A model generated the notes under the pieces. That model did not search any database, was not told the DNA's origin, and was given only the letters and a program-made list of their open reading frames with translations. From Alloscardovia macacae (GTDB taxonomy: Bacteria > Actinomycetota > Actinomycetes > Actinomycetales > Bifidobacteriaceae), in contig NZ_MWWT01000005.1 in NCBI RefSeq assembly GCF_002259705.1, positions 186,001-250,000 of the forward strand: DNA of 64,000 bases, read 5' to 3'. This document shows, piece by piece, positions 16,003 to 26,909 of the stretch (its first letter is position 1; every line of letters starts with the position of its first letter). The position numbers and the translations under genes are program-made.

Positions 16003-18357
16003 ATGGTGAGTGTATCTGCTGAGACATGGCCACAGTCCTGTGTGCCGTGGAGCGACGGAGAGAATATTCTCACCTTAAGAATCCATTACCATGCGTCATC
16101 TCGAGAAGAATTGGATGTCCGCGCATCCATCTGGGCGTGGCGCGACTCGGAGGATGAGGGGAAGGAGTTATCTTTCGAGCAGAGCCACACTAGCGGTTTT
16201 CTCTATGAGGCCATCATTTCTTCAAGAGACACCCACATAAACTTCCTCCTCAAAAGCCCAGACTTCACCCAGACCTCCCCGGACTACCGTGTGAAGCTGC
16301 GCCAGGATATCCCTGTGACCGACGTGTGGCTCGTCGAAGGGGATGAGACGCTCTACTATTCTCCCCGTGCTGCACGCACGAGCCCGAACTACACAGCTCC
16401 ACACGCTGACCCCCACGCATTCGACATGGTCCGAAATGCAAAAAGCTTTGATGAGACCTACGCCTTCGACGGTTGGCTCGGCGTGCGCACCGACGCGAGG
16501 CAGAACAGCGACCGTAACGCCCACGCCACCGCCCACTTCCGCCTCTGGGCGCCCACGGCTCTGGACGTGGATCTTCTTCTCTTCGAATCCGCAGAAGATG
16601 GCGCTCCTCTCGAGAGGATAGTTCCGATGAGAAGAGCAGGGGAGATTGGCAGTAAAGGCGTGTGGGAAGCGAGCGCGCAGATTAGAAAAAACCAGGCCTA
16701 CGCATACAGCCTGCAGCATACGGACGGCGCGCGCGTGCGGACGGTGGACCCGTATGCGCACGCGTGTACGGCGGACGGCATGCGCGGGGTCGTCGTTGCG
16801 AATGCTTCGCCCGCGCCATCTCCCGCCCCGTGGCGCCTCGATAATCCGAACCGCGCGGTTATCTGCGAGCTGCACGTGCGCGATTTTACTATCTCGCACA
16901 CGTCCGGCGTTCCTCGCGCGCTCCGAGGCACCTACCTCGGCGCCTGTGAGCGCGGCACAGTGAACAGTTTCGGCGACGCGACGGGCCTCGACTACCTCGT
17001 GCAGCAGGGGCTCACGCACGTGCAGCTCATGCCGGTGGCGCGGCGCGTGCACCATCATCTGTCGAAAAACACAGTTCAGTATAATTGGGGTTATGATCCG
17101 CTGCATTATATGATGCCGGAGAACATTTATGCCGCCGACCCGTCTGATCCGCTCGCCCCGCTCCGTGAGCTGAAGCACCTGATAGCACAGTTCCATGAGG
17201 CGGGTCTGGGCGTGGTGCTGGATGTGGTGTTTAATCATACGTTTTCGAGCGCCACGCATCCGTTCCAGCTGACGGTGCCGGATTATTTTTACCGTCTGGA
17301 CCCCGTTACAGGCGAGCCGTGCGATGGATCAGGCTGCGGGAATGAGGTGGCCAGCGAGCGTGCCATGGTGCGCCGCTACATCGTGGATACGGTGCTGTAC
17401 TGGGCTCGCGAGTATGGCGTGGATGGTTTCCGTTTCGACCTCATGGGCTTGCTGGACGTGGAGACGATGCGCGAGGTACGGCGTGCGCTCGACGACCTCG
17501 ATCCGCGTATCCTCGTGTATGGCGAGGGCTGGGATATGGGCACCGCGCTCGCGCCGGCTGATCGCGCTATGAAGGCGAACGCGGGGCTCGTGCCGCGCGT
17601 GGGCTTCTTTAACGATGACGTGCGTGACGCGGTGAAGGGCGGGGAGGTCTTTGGCGAGCTGAAGCGCGGTTTTGTTTCGGGTGCGCCTACGGAAGGCGTT
17701 CTGGCGAAGTGCGTGCTCGGCAGTGACGAGCTGAGCGGGTATAGTACTCCGTCTCAGGTGGTCAATTATATCGATGCGCATGATAACTACACTCTGCGAG
17801 ACTTGCTCACTGCGGTGGATGGCTCTGACAGTCCAGAAAAACGCGAGCTGGCGAATGCTCTGAACCTCGTCATGCAAGGTGTGTGTTTTATGCATCTGGG
17901 ACAGGAGTTCGGCCGCACGAAGGTGGTGGGTTCTGGTGAGCAAGTGCAGCGCGTAGCCATGAACAGCTATAACGCGCCAGATAGTGTGAACCGCATAAAC
18001 TGGGATCTCGTCAGTGAAAACGAGCACAGTGTAGACCTCGTGCGCCAGCTTATACAGATGAAAACGGCTGGGGAGTTCTTTTCCTTCGAAAGCTTCGAGG
18101 ATATCCGCGCGCATGTGTACGTGTGGTCTGCTCTGGACGGGACAGGCATCCTCGGATTCGATGTGACGAACACCCAGCGAGATACGACGTACCGCATCGT
18201 GGCTACGACGGTGGATGTGCCGGAAGAAAATGTGCTGAAGGATATGCCGGATGCGCGCGTGATTTTCACGAATAATTCGTGGGACGCGCAGAAGAATGAG
18301 TGCATCCCGCCGTGTTCTTTAGTGATATTCGAAGAAATGCACGAGAATTCGTTTTAG
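16003..18357 (+). CDS. pulA: Pullulanase, type I (GH13), intracellular
   Basis: Cuts alpha-1,6 branch points of glycogen or pullulan. The 784-aa protein has an N-terminal PUD/CBM41-like starch-binding stretch (LRIHYHASS..., WAW), a CBM48-like domain (HFRLWAPTALDVDLLLF) and a GH13 barrel. The type I pullulanase motif YNWGYDP begins at residue 360. Catalytic residues are Asp479 (FRFDLMG), Glu508 (VYGEGWD) and Asp594 (DAHDN). No signal peptide, so it works on cytosolic glycogen, which suits its place ahead of glgBCDAP. An isolated repeat arm lies in the linker at residues ~142-147. The ATG is preceded by GGGGGA. glgX is the alternative name, but the YNWGYDP motif favours pullulanase. Confidence 0.88.
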   Translation: MVSVSAETWPQSCVPWSDGENILTLRIHYHASSREELDVRASIWAWRDSEDEGKELSFEQSHTSGFLYEAIISSRDTHINFLLKSPDFTQTSPDYRVKLRQDIPVTDVWLVEGDETLYYSPRAARTSPNYTAPHADPHAFDMVRNAKSFDETYAFDGWLGVRTDARQNSDRNAHATAHFRLWAPTALDVDLLLFESAEDGAPLERIVPMRRAGEIGSKGVWEASAQIRKNQAYAYSLQHTDGARVRTVDPYAHACTADGMRGVVVANASPAPSPAPWRLDNPNRAVICELHVRDFTISHTSGVPRALRGTYLGACERGTVNSFGDATGLDYLVQQGLTHVQLMPVARRVHHHLSKNTVQYNWGYDPLHYMMPENIYAADPSDPLAPLRELKHLIAQFHEAGLGVVLDVVFNHTFSSATHPFQLTVPDYFYRLDPVTGEPCDGSGCGNEVASERAMVRRYIVDTVLYWAREYGVDGFRFDLMGLLDVETMREVRRALDDLDPRILVYGEGWDMGTALAPADRAMKANAGLVPRVGFFNDDVRDAVKGGEVFGELKRGFVSGAPTEGVLAKCVLGSDELSGYSTPSQVVNYIDAHDNYTLRDLLTAVDGSDSPEKRELANALNLVMQGVCFMHLGQEFGRTKVVGSGEQVQRVAMNSYNAPDSVNRINWDLVSENEHSVDLVRQLIQMKTAGEFFSFESFEDIRAHVYVWSALDGTGILGFDVTNTQRDTTYRIVATTVDVPEENVLKDMPDARVIFTNNSWDAQKNECIPPCSLVIFEEMHENSF
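16427..16443 (+). repeat. Isolated right-type arm inside pulA
   Basis: TGGTCCGAAATGCAAAA is identical to the right arm of element F. It lies in frame in pulA between the starch-binding region and the CBM48-like domain, encoding VRNAK. No left arm is found at 115-127 bp. Confidence 0.75.
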
Positions 18358-18377
18358 TAAATTCATTTTACTAAAAC
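18351..18377 (+). terminator. AT-rich hairpin overlapping the pulA stop codon
   Basis: GTTTTAGTAAA (18351-18361) pairs perfectly with TTTACTAAAAC (18367-18377) around a 5-nt loop; the pulA stop lies in the 5' arm. It has no GC core and no T-tract, so it may be a weak terminator or an mRNA-stabilising structure between pulA and glgB. Confidence 0.5.
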
Positions 18378-18515
18378 CAGCTTGCGGGAAGCGCATGATT
18401 TCAGGATAAAGAATTTGTTTTCTAAAAAACTAAATACTGAGAAGTTCTAGGCGTTTCTAGGGTGTGCAGGATATACTAGAAGAGGAGAGATTCATAAGAG
18501 CAGGTAGGTGGCATT

Positions 18516-20456
18516 ATGGATAATGGAGAAGCTCTACGTACTTTCGGTACGGGGGAGAATTTTCATGCGCAGCATTACTTCGGGTATCACGGAGTAGAGC
18601 GGGAAGGTGAGCGCGGCTATGTGTTCAGGGTCTGGGCCCCGCATGCGCGCAGTGTGGCGCTCATCGGGGATTTTACAAACTGGCAGGAAAAAGCCATGCC
18701 TATGGCTCGCAACGTCGCGGGAGTGTGGGAACTTTTCACGAGTGTGCCTGAAGAAGGGCAGCGATATAAGTATCTCATCGAGCGTGCAGATGGTTCACGA
18801 GTAGAAAAGATAGATCCTTTCGCCTTTTATCTCGAGCCACGTCCAGGCACAGCAGCTATCCTCACTCAGTATCAGGAGAAAAAGTGGACGGATAGTCTGT
18901 GGATGGGCAGACGCAAGCGTTTCGGATTCCGGGAGCGTCCAGTAAATATCTACGAAGTTCATGCGGGATCCTGGAAAACACACGAGGATGGCACGCCGTA
19001 CACCTTTGCAGAGCTGAAAGATACGCTGATTCCATACTTGACGCAGATGCACTACACGCATGTGGAATTCATGCCACTCATGGCGCATCCACTCGGAATG
19101 AGCTGGGGATACCAGCTCATGGGGTACTTTGCGTTCGAACACACGTATGGTACACCACGCGAGTTCCAGGACTTCGTAGATGAATGCCATAGGCAGAACA
19201 TCGGTGTGATAGTAGACTGGGTGCCAGGTCATTTTACGCGAAATGATGACGCGCTCGCGTACTATGACGGTACGCCGACCTTCGAGTATGAAGATCCGAA
19301 CCGCGCAGAAAACCGTGGCTGGGGAGCCCTGAACTTTGATCTCGGGAAGAACCAGGTCCAGTCCTTCCTCATATCCAGTGCTCTGTTCTGGATAGAGTAC
19401 TACCATCTCGATGGCATCCGAGTAGATGCGGTCAGTAATATGATTTACCGAAACTACGACCAGGGGCCGTGGACGCCGAATAAGGATGGTGGTACGCGAG
19501 ACTACGAAGGCTTCTCCTTCCTGCAGAAGCTGAATACTGTGGTGAAGGGTGAGCATCCTGACGTCATGATGATAGCCGAAGAAAGCTCCAGTGAGACGAA
19601 AGTGACTGGTCCAGTAGAATGGGATGCTCTCGGCTTCGACTATAAGTGGAACATGGGCTGGATGAATGACATCTTGAAGTTCTACGAGGAAGACCCTATC
19701 TACCGCAAGTATGACTTTAACCTCGTCACCTTCAGCTTTATGTATGCCTTTGCGGAGAACTTCATCCTGCCATTCTCTCATGATGAGGTGGTCCACGGGA
19801 AGAAAAGCCTCATGCATAAGATGTGGGGAGACAGGTATAACCAGTTCGCAGGTCTGAGAAGCCTTCTGACGTACCAGATGTGCCATCCAGGAAAGAAGCT
19901 CCTGTTTATGGGCAGCGAGTATGGCCAGTTCCTCGAGTGGAAGTATGACCATGGGCTCGAATGGGACAGCCTGAACGACCCGATGAATAAAGCCATGCAG
20001 GACTTTATTGCACAGCTCAATGCCTTCTATAAAGAGCATTCTGCTCTATGGAAGATAGAGGACGGCTTCGAAGGTCTCGACGTGGTAGATGCGGATAATA
20101 CAGACGAAAGTATCCTCAGTTTTATCCGAAAGAATGATAAAGGAGAGCTTCTGCTCTGCGTCTTTAACATGGTGCCGGTGGAACGTCGTGGCTTTACGGT
20201 GGGCGTTCCTGTAGCAGGCGAGTGGGAAGAAGTGTGGAACACGGAGCTGAAAGAGTACGGCGGAGTATGGGAGACTACGAATCCACTCACGCATACGCAG
20301 CAGGATGACTGGAAGGACTATGAGCACACGCTCACTTTCACCGCTCCGGCTCTCGGTGCGAGCATATGGAAGCTGAAACGCAGGGATCCGCGCACGGCGA
20401 TGAAGAAGCGAAAACCGAAGGCGAAGGAAGAATTGACCACACAAGAACACAAATAG
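18516..20456 (+). CDS. glgB: 1,4-alpha-glucan branching enzyme
   Basis: Makes the alpha-1,6 branches of glycogen. The 646-aa protein carries a CBM48 domain ([23 protein letters not shown], ~30-60) and a GH13_9 catalytic barrel with Asp304 ([10 protein letters not shown]), Glu355 (MIAEESS) and Asp423 ([10 protein letters not shown]), then a C-terminal beta domain and a Lys/Arg-rich tail. The length matches the shorter Bacillus-type enzymes rather than the ~730-aa GlgB with an extra N-terminal module usual in actinobacteria. The ATG is preceded by AGGTGG. It starts a tight cluster with glgC, glgD, glgA and glgP. Confidence 0.95.
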   Translation: MDNGEALRTFGTGENFHAQHYFGYHGVEREGERGYVFRVWAPHARSVALIGDFTNWQEKAMPMARNVAGVWELFTSVPEEGQRYKYLIERADGSRVEKIDPFAFYLEPRPGTAAILTQYQEKKWTDSLWMGRRKRFGFRERPVNIYEVHAGSWKTHEDGTPYTFAELKDTLIPYLTQMHYTHVEFMPLMAHPLGMSWGYQLMGYFAFEHTYGTPREFQDFVDECHRQNIGVIVDWVPGHFTRNDDALAYYDGTPTFEYEDPNRAENRGWGALNFDLGKNQVQSFLISSALFWIEYYHLDGIRVDAVSNMIYRNYDQGPWTPNKDGGTRDYEGFSFLQKLNTVVKGEHPDVMMIAEESSSETKVTGPVEWDALGFDYKWNMGWMNDILKFYEEDPIYRKYDFNLVTFSFMYAFAENFILPFSHDEVVHGKKSLMHKMWGDRYNQFAGLRSLLTYQMCHPGKKLLFMGSEYGQFLEWKYDHGLEWDSLNDPMNKAMQDFIAQLNAFYKEHSALWKIEDGFEGLDVVDADNTDESILSFIRKNDKGELLLCVFNMVPVERRGFTVGVPVAGEWEEVWNTELKEYGGVWETTNPLTHTQQDDWKDYEHTLTFTAPALGASIWKLKRRDPRTAMKKRKPKAKEELTTQEHK

Positions 20457-20470
20457 GGGATAACAGGAAC

Positions 20471-20500
20471 GGCGGGAGTCTCGAGGACGAAGCTCCCGCC
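20471..20500 (+). promoter_or_regulatory. Hairpin between glgB and glgC
   Basis: GGCGGGAG (20471-20478) pairs with CTCCCGCC (20493-20500) around a 14-nt loop, 19 bases before the glgC start. No T-tract follows. It may be a processing or mRNA-stability element that sets glgC translation apart from glgB. Confidence 0.55.
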
Positions 20501-20519
20501 CCTGAACAGGGAGAAAACT

Positions 20520-21743
20520 ATGAAGACAGAACTTTTAGCGCTCATCCTCGCCGGCGGACAGGGGTCGCGCCTCGGCAAGCTGACGCAGCACATCGCGAAG
20601 CCTGCCGTGCAGTTCGGAGGACGCTACCGGATTATAGACTTCGCACTGTCGAACTGCGCGAACTCGGGCGTGCGAAACGTGGGTGTCATCACTCAGTATC
20701 AGCCGCTCGCGCTGAATGAGCACATAGGAAACGGATCGAGCTGGGGTCTGAACGGCGTAGACTCGGGCGTCTCCATCCTCCAGCCATACTCGGCGACGGA
20801 AGGAAACAGGTGGTTCCAGGGAACGAGCCATGCGGTGTACCAGAACATCGACTACATCGACAGGATCGACCCGGAATACGTGCTCATCCTTTCCGGAGAC
20901 CACATTTATAAGATGGATTATGATGACATGCTCAGCCATCATAAGGAAAACCATGCGTCGCTGACCGTGGCAGTCATCGACGTGCCGCTCGAGGAAGCCT
21001 CGCGTTTCGGAATCATGAATACGGACTCGAACGGGCGCATTATGGAATTCGAGGAAAAGCCAGCGCACCCGAAGTCCACGAAAGCCTCCATGGGCATCTA
21101 CATCTTCACATGGTCGCGCCTGCGCGAACTGCTTGTGAACGCGGATAAGAACGGCGTGGATATGCTCGACTTCGGAAAGAACGTCATCCCGGCGTACCTG
21201 AAGTCAGACGAACGCGTGTACACGTATGATTTCGAGGGATACTGGAAGGATGTGGGTACCATCGACTCGCTGTGGGAAGCGAATATGGAGTACATCGGCG
21301 AAGATAACCTCCTGCATAGCCGCGACCGCAAGTGGAAGATCTACTCGAAGAATCTCATCTCGCCGCCGCACTTCATCGACGGGCATGCGCGCGTGCATGA
21401 CTCGCTCGTGGTGGACGGCTGCTTCATCAGTGGAGATGTGATTCACTCCATCCTGTCTACGAATGTGCAGGTAAAGGACGGGGCAGTGGTGGAAGACTCA
21501 TTCATTATGAGCGGCGCCATCATCGGCCAGGGGGCGCATGTGCGGCGCGCTATCGTGGGAGAAAATGCAGTCATAGGAGATGGAGTGGTCATCGACGGGA
21601 ATGTATGCGGCGTCGATGGGCAGAATGCAGATGGCGCCCCAGCTGGTACGCCATCCGCTGCTCCAGTCGCTGGCGTAGCCAGTATGCCAGAAGTTCAGGT
21701 CGTGGGCCATAACGAGATAGTAGGAGTTCCTGATGAAGCTTGA
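20520..21743 (+). CDS. glgC: Glucose-1-phosphate adenylyltransferase, catalytic subunit
   Basis: Makes ADP-glucose from glucose-1-phosphate and ATP, the committed step to glycogen. The 407-aa protein has the nucleotide-binding [11 protein letters not shown] near the N-terminus, the SSWGLN and [10 protein letters not shown] motifs, the glucose-1-phosphate site [11 protein letters not shown], and a C-terminal left-handed beta-helix. An Ala/Pro/Gly-rich insert (~365-395) extends the tail. The ATG follows AGGGAG. The end overlaps glgD by 11 bp, which implies coupled translation of the two subunits. Confidence 0.95.
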   Translation: MKTELLALILAGGQGSRLGKLTQHIAKPAVQFGGRYRIIDFALSNCANSGVRNVGVITQYQPLALNEHIGNGSSWGLNGVDSGVSILQPYSATEGNRWFQGTSHAVYQNIDYIDRIDPEYVLILSGDHIYKMDYDDMLSHHKENHASLTVAVIDVPLEEASRFGIMNTDSNGRIMEFEEKPAHPKSTKASMGIYIFTWSRLRELLVNADKNGVDMLDFGKNVIPAYLKSDERVYTYDFEGYWKDVGTIDSLWEANMEYIGEDNLLHSRDRKWKIYSKNLISPPHFIDGHARVHDSLVVDGCFISGDVIHSILSTNVQVKDGAVVEDSFIMSGAIIGQGAHVRRAIVGENAVIGDGVVIDGNVCGVDGQNADGAPAGTPSAAPVAGVASMPEVQVVGHNEIVGVPDEA

Positions 21744-22938
21744 TAAATACACAGCCATACTGGGAAATACCATCGGCTACCCAGACATGGAAGGCCTCAC
21801 TGACAGGAGGCCGCTGGCGAGCCTGCCGTTCGATGCGAAGTACCGTCTCATCGACTTCCAGCTCTCCAGCCTCGCGAATGCTGGCATTCATAGTATCTAT
21901 GGTCTCTTCCAGCGTGATAATACGTCCTCTATCTTCGACCACGTGCGTTCGGGCCGTGAGTGGGGACTGGATTCGCTTCTGAGCCACTGGTACCTCGGCT
22001 TCTATAACACGAAGTATAACGACCATACCACGGACCGCGCCTACTATGAGCAGCTGCTTACCTTCCTCAAGCGTTCAGGAAGTGACCGTACGGTGTATAT
22101 GGGCTGCGACATGCTGTGTAACATCGATATCCGGCAGGTCATCCGCCTGGCAGAGCGTGCCCATAGTCCTATGACGGTGGTGTATAAGCGCGTTCCAGCC
22201 AGTATGGTCACTCCTGCGAATGAAGTGCTCGAAGTGTCTGCGGATGATGAAGTGATAGGGAAGGGAACGCTGCCTGAGTACCGCGCGGGGCTCGCCGGAG
22301 TAGACATCTCGCCGGACACGTCTACTGGACTAGCGCACGAGTTCGCCGACCCAGACGAGCTCATCAGCATGTCCGCAGACATCTATGTGCTTGAGACGAA
22401 CTGGCTCATCGCTCAGATGGAAGAGGAAGTAAAGAACGAGCATCCTCGAAAGCTACGTTTCCTCTTACGCAGCCTTCTCGAAGAGCATCGCGCGCTCGCC
22501 TTCGGATATACGGGGTATCTGGCGAACATTACGTCCGTGAAGTCCTACTTCGACGCGAATATGGATATGCTTGAGCCGGAACACTTCTACTCGCTGCTCT
22601 ACTCGAACCAAAAGGTGTATACGAAAGTGAAGAATGAGGAGTCTACCTACTTCTCGCCTGAGTGTGAGATAGAGGACTCTCAGTTCGCTTCAGGAAGCAT
22701 CATTAAAGGCCGAGTGAAAAAGTCGATTATATCGCGCAGCTGTCATGTAGATGAGGACAGCTTCGTGTGCCACTCCATCGCTTTCTCGAAAGTACATGTG
22801 GGTTCTGGGGCGCGTGTAGAGTACGCTGTTCTCGACAAGAACGTGGTCATCCAGCCGGGAGTAACGGTGAAGGGCACGCCAGAAAAGCCGCTCGTTATTA
22901 CGAAGGGAAGCATCGTAGAGGAGGATATTATTCGATGA
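21733..22938 (+). CDS. glgD: ADP-glucose pyrophosphorylase regulatory subunit
   Basis: A 401-aa GlgC paralogue. It keeps the overall fold ([23 protein letters not shown]..., beta-helix tail) but the N-terminal nucleotide loop GGxGxRLxxLT has become [16 protein letters not shown], so it is probably not catalytic. In Bacillus and relatives GlgD pairs with GlgC and alters its activity. Such a subunit is rare in actinobacteria. It overlaps glgC by 11 bp and glgA by 4 bp. Confidence 0.92.
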   Translation: MKLDKYTAILGNTIGYPDMEGLTDRRPLASLPFDAKYRLIDFQLSSLANAGIHSIYGLFQRDNTSSIFDHVRSGREWGLDSLLSHWYLGFYNTKYNDHTTDRAYYEQLLTFLKRSGSDRTVYMGCDMLCNIDIRQVIRLAERAHSPMTVVYKRVPASMVTPANEVLEVSADDEVIGKGTLPEYRAGLAGVDISPDTSTGLAHEFADPDELISMSADIYVLETNWLIAQMEEEVKNEHPRKLRFLLRSLLEEHRALAFGYTGYLANITSVKSYFDANMDMLEPEHFYSLLYSNQKVYTKVKNEESTYFSPECEIEDSQFASGSIIKGRVKKSIISRSCHVDEDSFVCHSIAFSKVHVGSGARVEYAVLDKNVVIQPGVTVKGTPEKPLVITKGSIVEEDIIR

Positions 22939-24371
22939 AAGTATTATATGCTGCTGCTGAAGGCTCTCCCTTCGCGAAGGTAGGAGGGCTCGGAGACGTC
23001 ATCGGTGCGCTGCCGAAATCCTTAGCTGCGCGCGGTCACGAGGTAGCTGTGGTCCTGCCGTACTACGACCAGATAGCCATGCGCTACGGCCATGAGATGA
23101 CAGACGTGACGCACTGGACCGTGCGCGTGGGCTGGCGCCAGGAGTATGCGGGCGTGAAAAAACTAAGCATGGGCCCAGTGACGTTCTACTTCATCGATAA
23201 TGAGCACTACTTCTTCCGCGGCCACGTGTACGGGGACTGGGATGATGGCGAGCGCTTCGCCTTCTTCCAGCAAGCTGTGCTCGAGATGATGGAACGCGTG
23301 GACTTCATCCCCGATGTCCTCCATGTGAATGACTACCATACGGCTATGATTCCGTTCCTCCTGAAAGAAAAATACCGCTGGATTCATGCCTACGAGCACA
23401 TTCGCACGGTCCTTACCATCCATAACCTTCAGTTCCAGGGCCAGTATGATGCAGGCATGCTCCCTGAGCTTTTCGGCATGGGCACCGAGCGTTTCGACGA
23501 TGGCACGGTCCGCTGGAATAATGCGCTGAACTGGCTGAAAGCGGGTATCCTCTATGCTGACCGCATTACCACCGTCTCTCCGACGTATGCGCGTGAGATT
23601 ATGACGCCGGACTTCGGCTGTGGCCTCGACCAAGTGCTGCGTATGGAAGAAGGAAAGCTTTCGGGCATTACGAATGGCATCGATACTGAGCTTTTCGACC
23701 CAGCCACAGATATACATATCCCGTACGCGTTCTCTGTAGAACAGAACCGTGACGGGAAGGAGAAGAATAAGAAAGCTCTGCAGGAGCGCTGTGGACTGCC
23801 TGTACGCGAGGATGTGCCGCTGTTCGGCATAGTCTCGCGGCTCACGGATCAGAAGGGTTTCGGCCTCGTGGTGTCGGAGCTGAGCTCTCTGCTGCAGCAG
23901 GACATCCAGCTCGTGGTCCTCGGTACGGGGGACTCGCGCTATGAGGAAGCTTTCCGATGGTTTGCCGACCAGTATCCGGATAAAGTGAGCGCACATATCA
24001 CGTTTAATCTCGAGCTCGCGCAGCAGATTTACGCGGGAACGGATGGCTTCCTCATGCCGAGTGCGTTCGAGCCGTGTGGGCTCTCTCAGATGATGGCCAT
24101 GCGTTACGGCAGCGTGCCGGTCGTGCATGAGGTGGGAGGACTTCGCGATACCGTCGAGCCGTATAACGAGTTCGCACAGACGGGCACAGGATTCGGCTTC
24201 GGGGAGTTTAGGGGCTACTGGCTTACACAGACCGTGCTGAAGTTCCTTGAGGTGTACCGAGATCATCCGGACGAGTTCGAGGCTCTGCAGACACGTGCTA
24301 TGTCTGCAGACTTCTCCTGGGATAGTGCGTGTGAAAGGTATGAGCAGCTCTACGCACAGATGAGCATGTAA
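22935..24371 (+). CDS. glgA: Glycogen synthase (ADP-glucose, GT5)
   Basis: Adds glucose from ADP-glucose to glycogen chains. The 478-aa protein begins [35 protein letters not shown] binds the nucleotide sugar. [15 protein letters not shown] and [24 protein letters not shown] are the GT5 C-terminal motifs. The start ATG overlaps the glgD stop (ATGA). This is the classic bacterial GT5 enzyme, not the GT4-type glycogen synthase found in many actinobacteria, again pointing to a Firmicutes-type operon. Confidence 0.95.
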   Translation: MKVLYAAAEGSPFAKVGGLGDVIGALPKSLAARGHEVAVVLPYYDQIAMRYGHEMTDVTHWTVRVGWRQEYAGVKKLSMGPVTFYFIDNEHYFFRGHVYGDWDDGERFAFFQQAVLEMMERVDFIPDVLHVNDYHTAMIPFLLKEKYRWIHAYEHIRTVLTIHNLQFQGQYDAGMLPELFGMGTERFDDGTVRWNNALNWLKAGILYADRITTVSPTYAREIMTPDFGCGLDQVLRMEEGKLSGITNGIDTELFDPATDIHIPYAFSVEQNRDGKEKNKKALQERCGLPVREDVPLFGIVSRLTDQKGFGLVVSELSSLLQQDIQLVVLGTGDSRYEEAFRWFADQYPDKVSAHITFNLELAQQIYAGTDGFLMPSAFEPCGLSQMMAMRYGSVPVVHEVGGLRDTVEPYNEFAQTGTGFGFGEFRGYWLTQTVLKFLEVYRDHPDEFEALQTRAMSADFSWDSACERYEQLYAQMSM

Positions 24372-24391
24372 AAGAGAAAATTGGGATAAAA

Positions 24392-24431
24392 TGTGTCAGG
24401 CGGCGCGCATAAGCGAGCGCCGTCTGACGCA
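24392..24431 (+). promoter_or_regulatory. Hairpin between glgA and glgP
   Basis: A 15-bp stem with two G-T pairs (24392-24406 with 24417-24431) and a 10-nt loop lies between the glgA stop and the glgP ribosome-binding site. There is no T-tract, so it may reduce rather than stop transcription, or stabilise the processed 3' end. Confidence 0.6.
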
Positions 24432-24452
24432 TGTCTACTAAGAGGGGTACAC

Positions 24453-26888
24453 ATGGAGCAGACCATGGAACTGACCACGGATCAATTCATCCGCGACTTC
24501 GAACAGACCTTTAACGAGCAGCAGCAGACGCTCTTACAGAACGCGACGCCCACCGAGCTCTTCCTCGCGCTCGCACACACCATACGGCAGTACTACACGC
24601 CTATGTGGCTCGAACGGAACGAAAGCCTGAGTGCGCGCCAGGAGAAGATAGCGTACTACTTTTCTATAGAATTCCTTCCGGGCCGTATGCTTGAGACGAA
24701 CCTGCTGAACCTCGGCATCCTCGACACGGTGAAGGAAGGCTTCACGCAGCTGGGCCTCGACTTTACCGCGGTGAAGAATGCCGAGCACGACATGGCTCTC
24801 GGAAACGGAGGACTCGGACGCCTGGCAGCAGCCTTCATGGACTCGCTGGCTACGACGGGATACGCGGGCTTCGGAAACGGTCTGCGCTATAAGTATGGCC
24901 TCTTTAAGCAGCGCATCGTAGACGGATACCAGGTAGAGCTGCCGGATGCATGGTTCGGGTCGCTGGGAAACGTGTGGGAGACGCGAAAAGACCATGACGC
25001 GGTGAATGTCCGCTTCTTCGGAAACGTATACATGGCAGACGCAGGCGAGGGGAAGCTGAAGCCTGTATACAGTAATGCGCAGGTTCTGCGAGCTGTGCCA
25101 TATGATGTGCCTCAGCTGGGATATAAGAACGGCGTGGTGAATAATCTGCGCTTGTGGGATGTAGAGATTCCTGAAGAATATGAGCTGAACTATCCGACCA
25201 TCGCCGACCGTCGTCGCGTGGAAGACATCACTGCGGTGCTTTACCCGGATGACTCCACGGAGGAGGGAAAGAAACTGCGGCTCATGCAGGAGTACTTCAT
25301 GACCTCCGCTGGCCTGCAGACCATCGTGAAATCCTACCTGAAGATGGGGCTGCCGCTGGAGAAAATCTACGAAAAGGTCAGTGTCCACATTAATGACACA
25401 CATCCAGCCGTGGCGCCAGCAGAATTCATGCGCATCCTCATCGACGACTACGGTATGGAGTGGGATGCTGCGTGGAACGCCACCACGAAGGTGATGAGCT
25501 ACACGAATCACACCATCCTGTCCGAGGCGCTCGAAAAGTGGAGCACGGGGCTCTTCTCCTTCGTGCTGCCACGCGTCTTCCAGATTATCGTAGAGATAGA
25601 TAACCGCTACATGGCACAGATGGGTGCGCAGGGCGCGGATTATGCTCGCGTGGAAAATACGCGCATCGTGCGTAACGGTCAGGTGCATATGGCACACCTG
25701 GCCATCATCGGTGGACATAGTGTAAACGGTGTAGCGCAGATCCACACCGAGCTGCTGAAAGAAGACACGCTGCGCGACTTCTATGCGCTGACTCCAGAAA
25801 AGTTTAATAATAAGACAAATGGCATCGTCCAGCGCCGTTGGACGCAGATAGCCGCTCCGGTACTCAGCCAGACCATCGACAAGTGGATAGGCTTCGAGTG
25901 GCGAAATGACATCCACGCCCTGCGTGCTCTGAATGATGTGGTGGATAATCCGCGCGCCCAGAATGACTTCTGGGAGGTCAAGCAGCTGGCGAAAAAGCGC
26001 CTGGCAGACTACATCGAAGAAACTACGGGCGTACACGTCTCCACCGATGCCATCTTCGACGTCCAGGTCAAGCGCCTCCATGCCTATAAGCGTCAGCTGC
26101 TGAACGTGATGCACATCATCAAGCTGTACTGGGACATAAAAGATAACCCTGAAGGGGACTTCACGCCACGCGTCTTCATCTTCGGCGCGAAGGCGGCTCC
26201 GGGCTACCACTTCGCGAAGTCCATCATTAAGGTCATTAACGAACTGGCGAATCTCATTAATAATGACCCGGAGATAGGCGATAAGCTGAAAGTGGTATTC
26301 CTGGAAAACTACCGCGTCAGCCTCGCCGAGCTCATCATCCCAGCGGCAAATGTCTCCGAGCAGATATCGCTGGCCTCGAAGGAAGCCTCCGGAACGTCGA
26401 ACATGAAGTTCATGATGACGGGCGCAGTGACCATGGCTACTCTCGATGGTGCGAACATCGAGATCCGCGACGAAGTGGGCGAGGAGAACATCGTCATCTT
26501 CGGTATGACGAAGGATGAAGTGTACCACCACTACGAAACGCACGATTATAATGCGCGCTACCTCTACGACACCGACCCGGTGCTGCACCGCGTTATAAAC
26601 ACCTTCGTGGACGGGACTATCCCGCGCTGCCAGTCCGAAGGCAGTGAGATCTTTGACGCGCTCGTGACCTATAACGACGAGTACTTCCTGCTCGAAGACT
26701 TCCAGTCCTACGTTGCGGCTCAGGCACGTGTCTCGGCGCTCTACCGTGACCGCGAGCGCTGGATGCATATGAGCATGATGAACATAGCAAACTCGGATAA
26801 GTTCACCTCGGATGACACTATCCGTCAGTACGCTGAGGAGATCTGGCATCTGAGCCTTCCACACGCCGGGCGGCATCGCGCAGCCTAG
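24453..26888 (+). CDS. glgP: Glycogen phosphorylase
   Basis: Releases glucose-1-phosphate from glycogen chains. The 811-aa GT35 enzyme shows NGGLGRLAAAFMDSLAT, YGIFKQ-like KYGLFKQ, VKRLHAYKRQLLN and the pyridoxal-phosphate site EASGTSNMKFMMTGAVTMATLDGANIE. The chosen start, MEQTMELTTDQF at 24453, follows AGAGGGG; an upstream in-frame Met at 24393 lies inside the leader hairpin and has no ribosome-binding site. It ends the pulA-glgBCDA-P locus, putting synthesis and breakdown together. Confidence 0.95.
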   Translation: MEQTMELTTDQFIRDFEQTFNEQQQTLLQNATPTELFLALAHTIRQYYTPMWLERNESLSARQEKIAYYFSIEFLPGRMLETNLLNLGILDTVKEGFTQLGLDFTAVKNAEHDMALGNGGLGRLAAAFMDSLATTGYAGFGNGLRYKYGLFKQRIVDGYQVELPDAWFGSLGNVWETRKDHDAVNVRFFGNVYMADAGEGKLKPVYSNAQVLRAVPYDVPQLGYKNGVVNNLRLWDVEIPEEYELNYPTIADRRRVEDITAVLYPDDSTEEGKKLRLMQEYFMTSAGLQTIVKSYLKMGLPLEKIYEKVSVHINDTHPAVAPAEFMRILIDDYGMEWDAAWNATTKVMSYTNHTILSEALEKWSTGLFSFVLPRVFQIIVEIDNRYMAQMGAQGADYARVENTRIVRNGQVHMAHLAIIGGHSVNGVAQIHTELLKEDTLRDFYALTPEKFNNKTNGIVQRRWTQIAAPVLSQTIDKWIGFEWRNDIHALRALNDVVDNPRAQNDFWEVKQLAKKRLADYIEETTGVHVSTDAIFDVQVKRLHAYKRQLLNVMHIIKLYWDIKDNPEGDFTPRVFIFGAKAAPGYHFAKSIIKVINELANLINNDPEIGDKLKVVFLENYRVSLAELIIPAANVSEQISLASKEASGTSNMKFMMTGAVTMATLDGANIEIRDEVGEENIVIFGMTKDEVYHHYETHDYNARYLYDTDPVLHRVINTFVDGTIPRCQSEGSEIFDALVTYNDEYFLLEDFQSYVAAQARVSALYRDRERWMHMSMMNIANSDKFTSDDTIRQYAEEIWHLSLPHAGRHRAA

Positions 26889-26909
26889 GAAGGTGTGAGC
26901 CTGACTTCC

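Noticed and set aside
24393-24452. N-terminal extension of glgP from an upstream in-frame Met
   Set aside because: It would be translated through the glgA-glgP hairpin and has no ribosome-binding site, while ATG at 24453 follows AGAGGGG.
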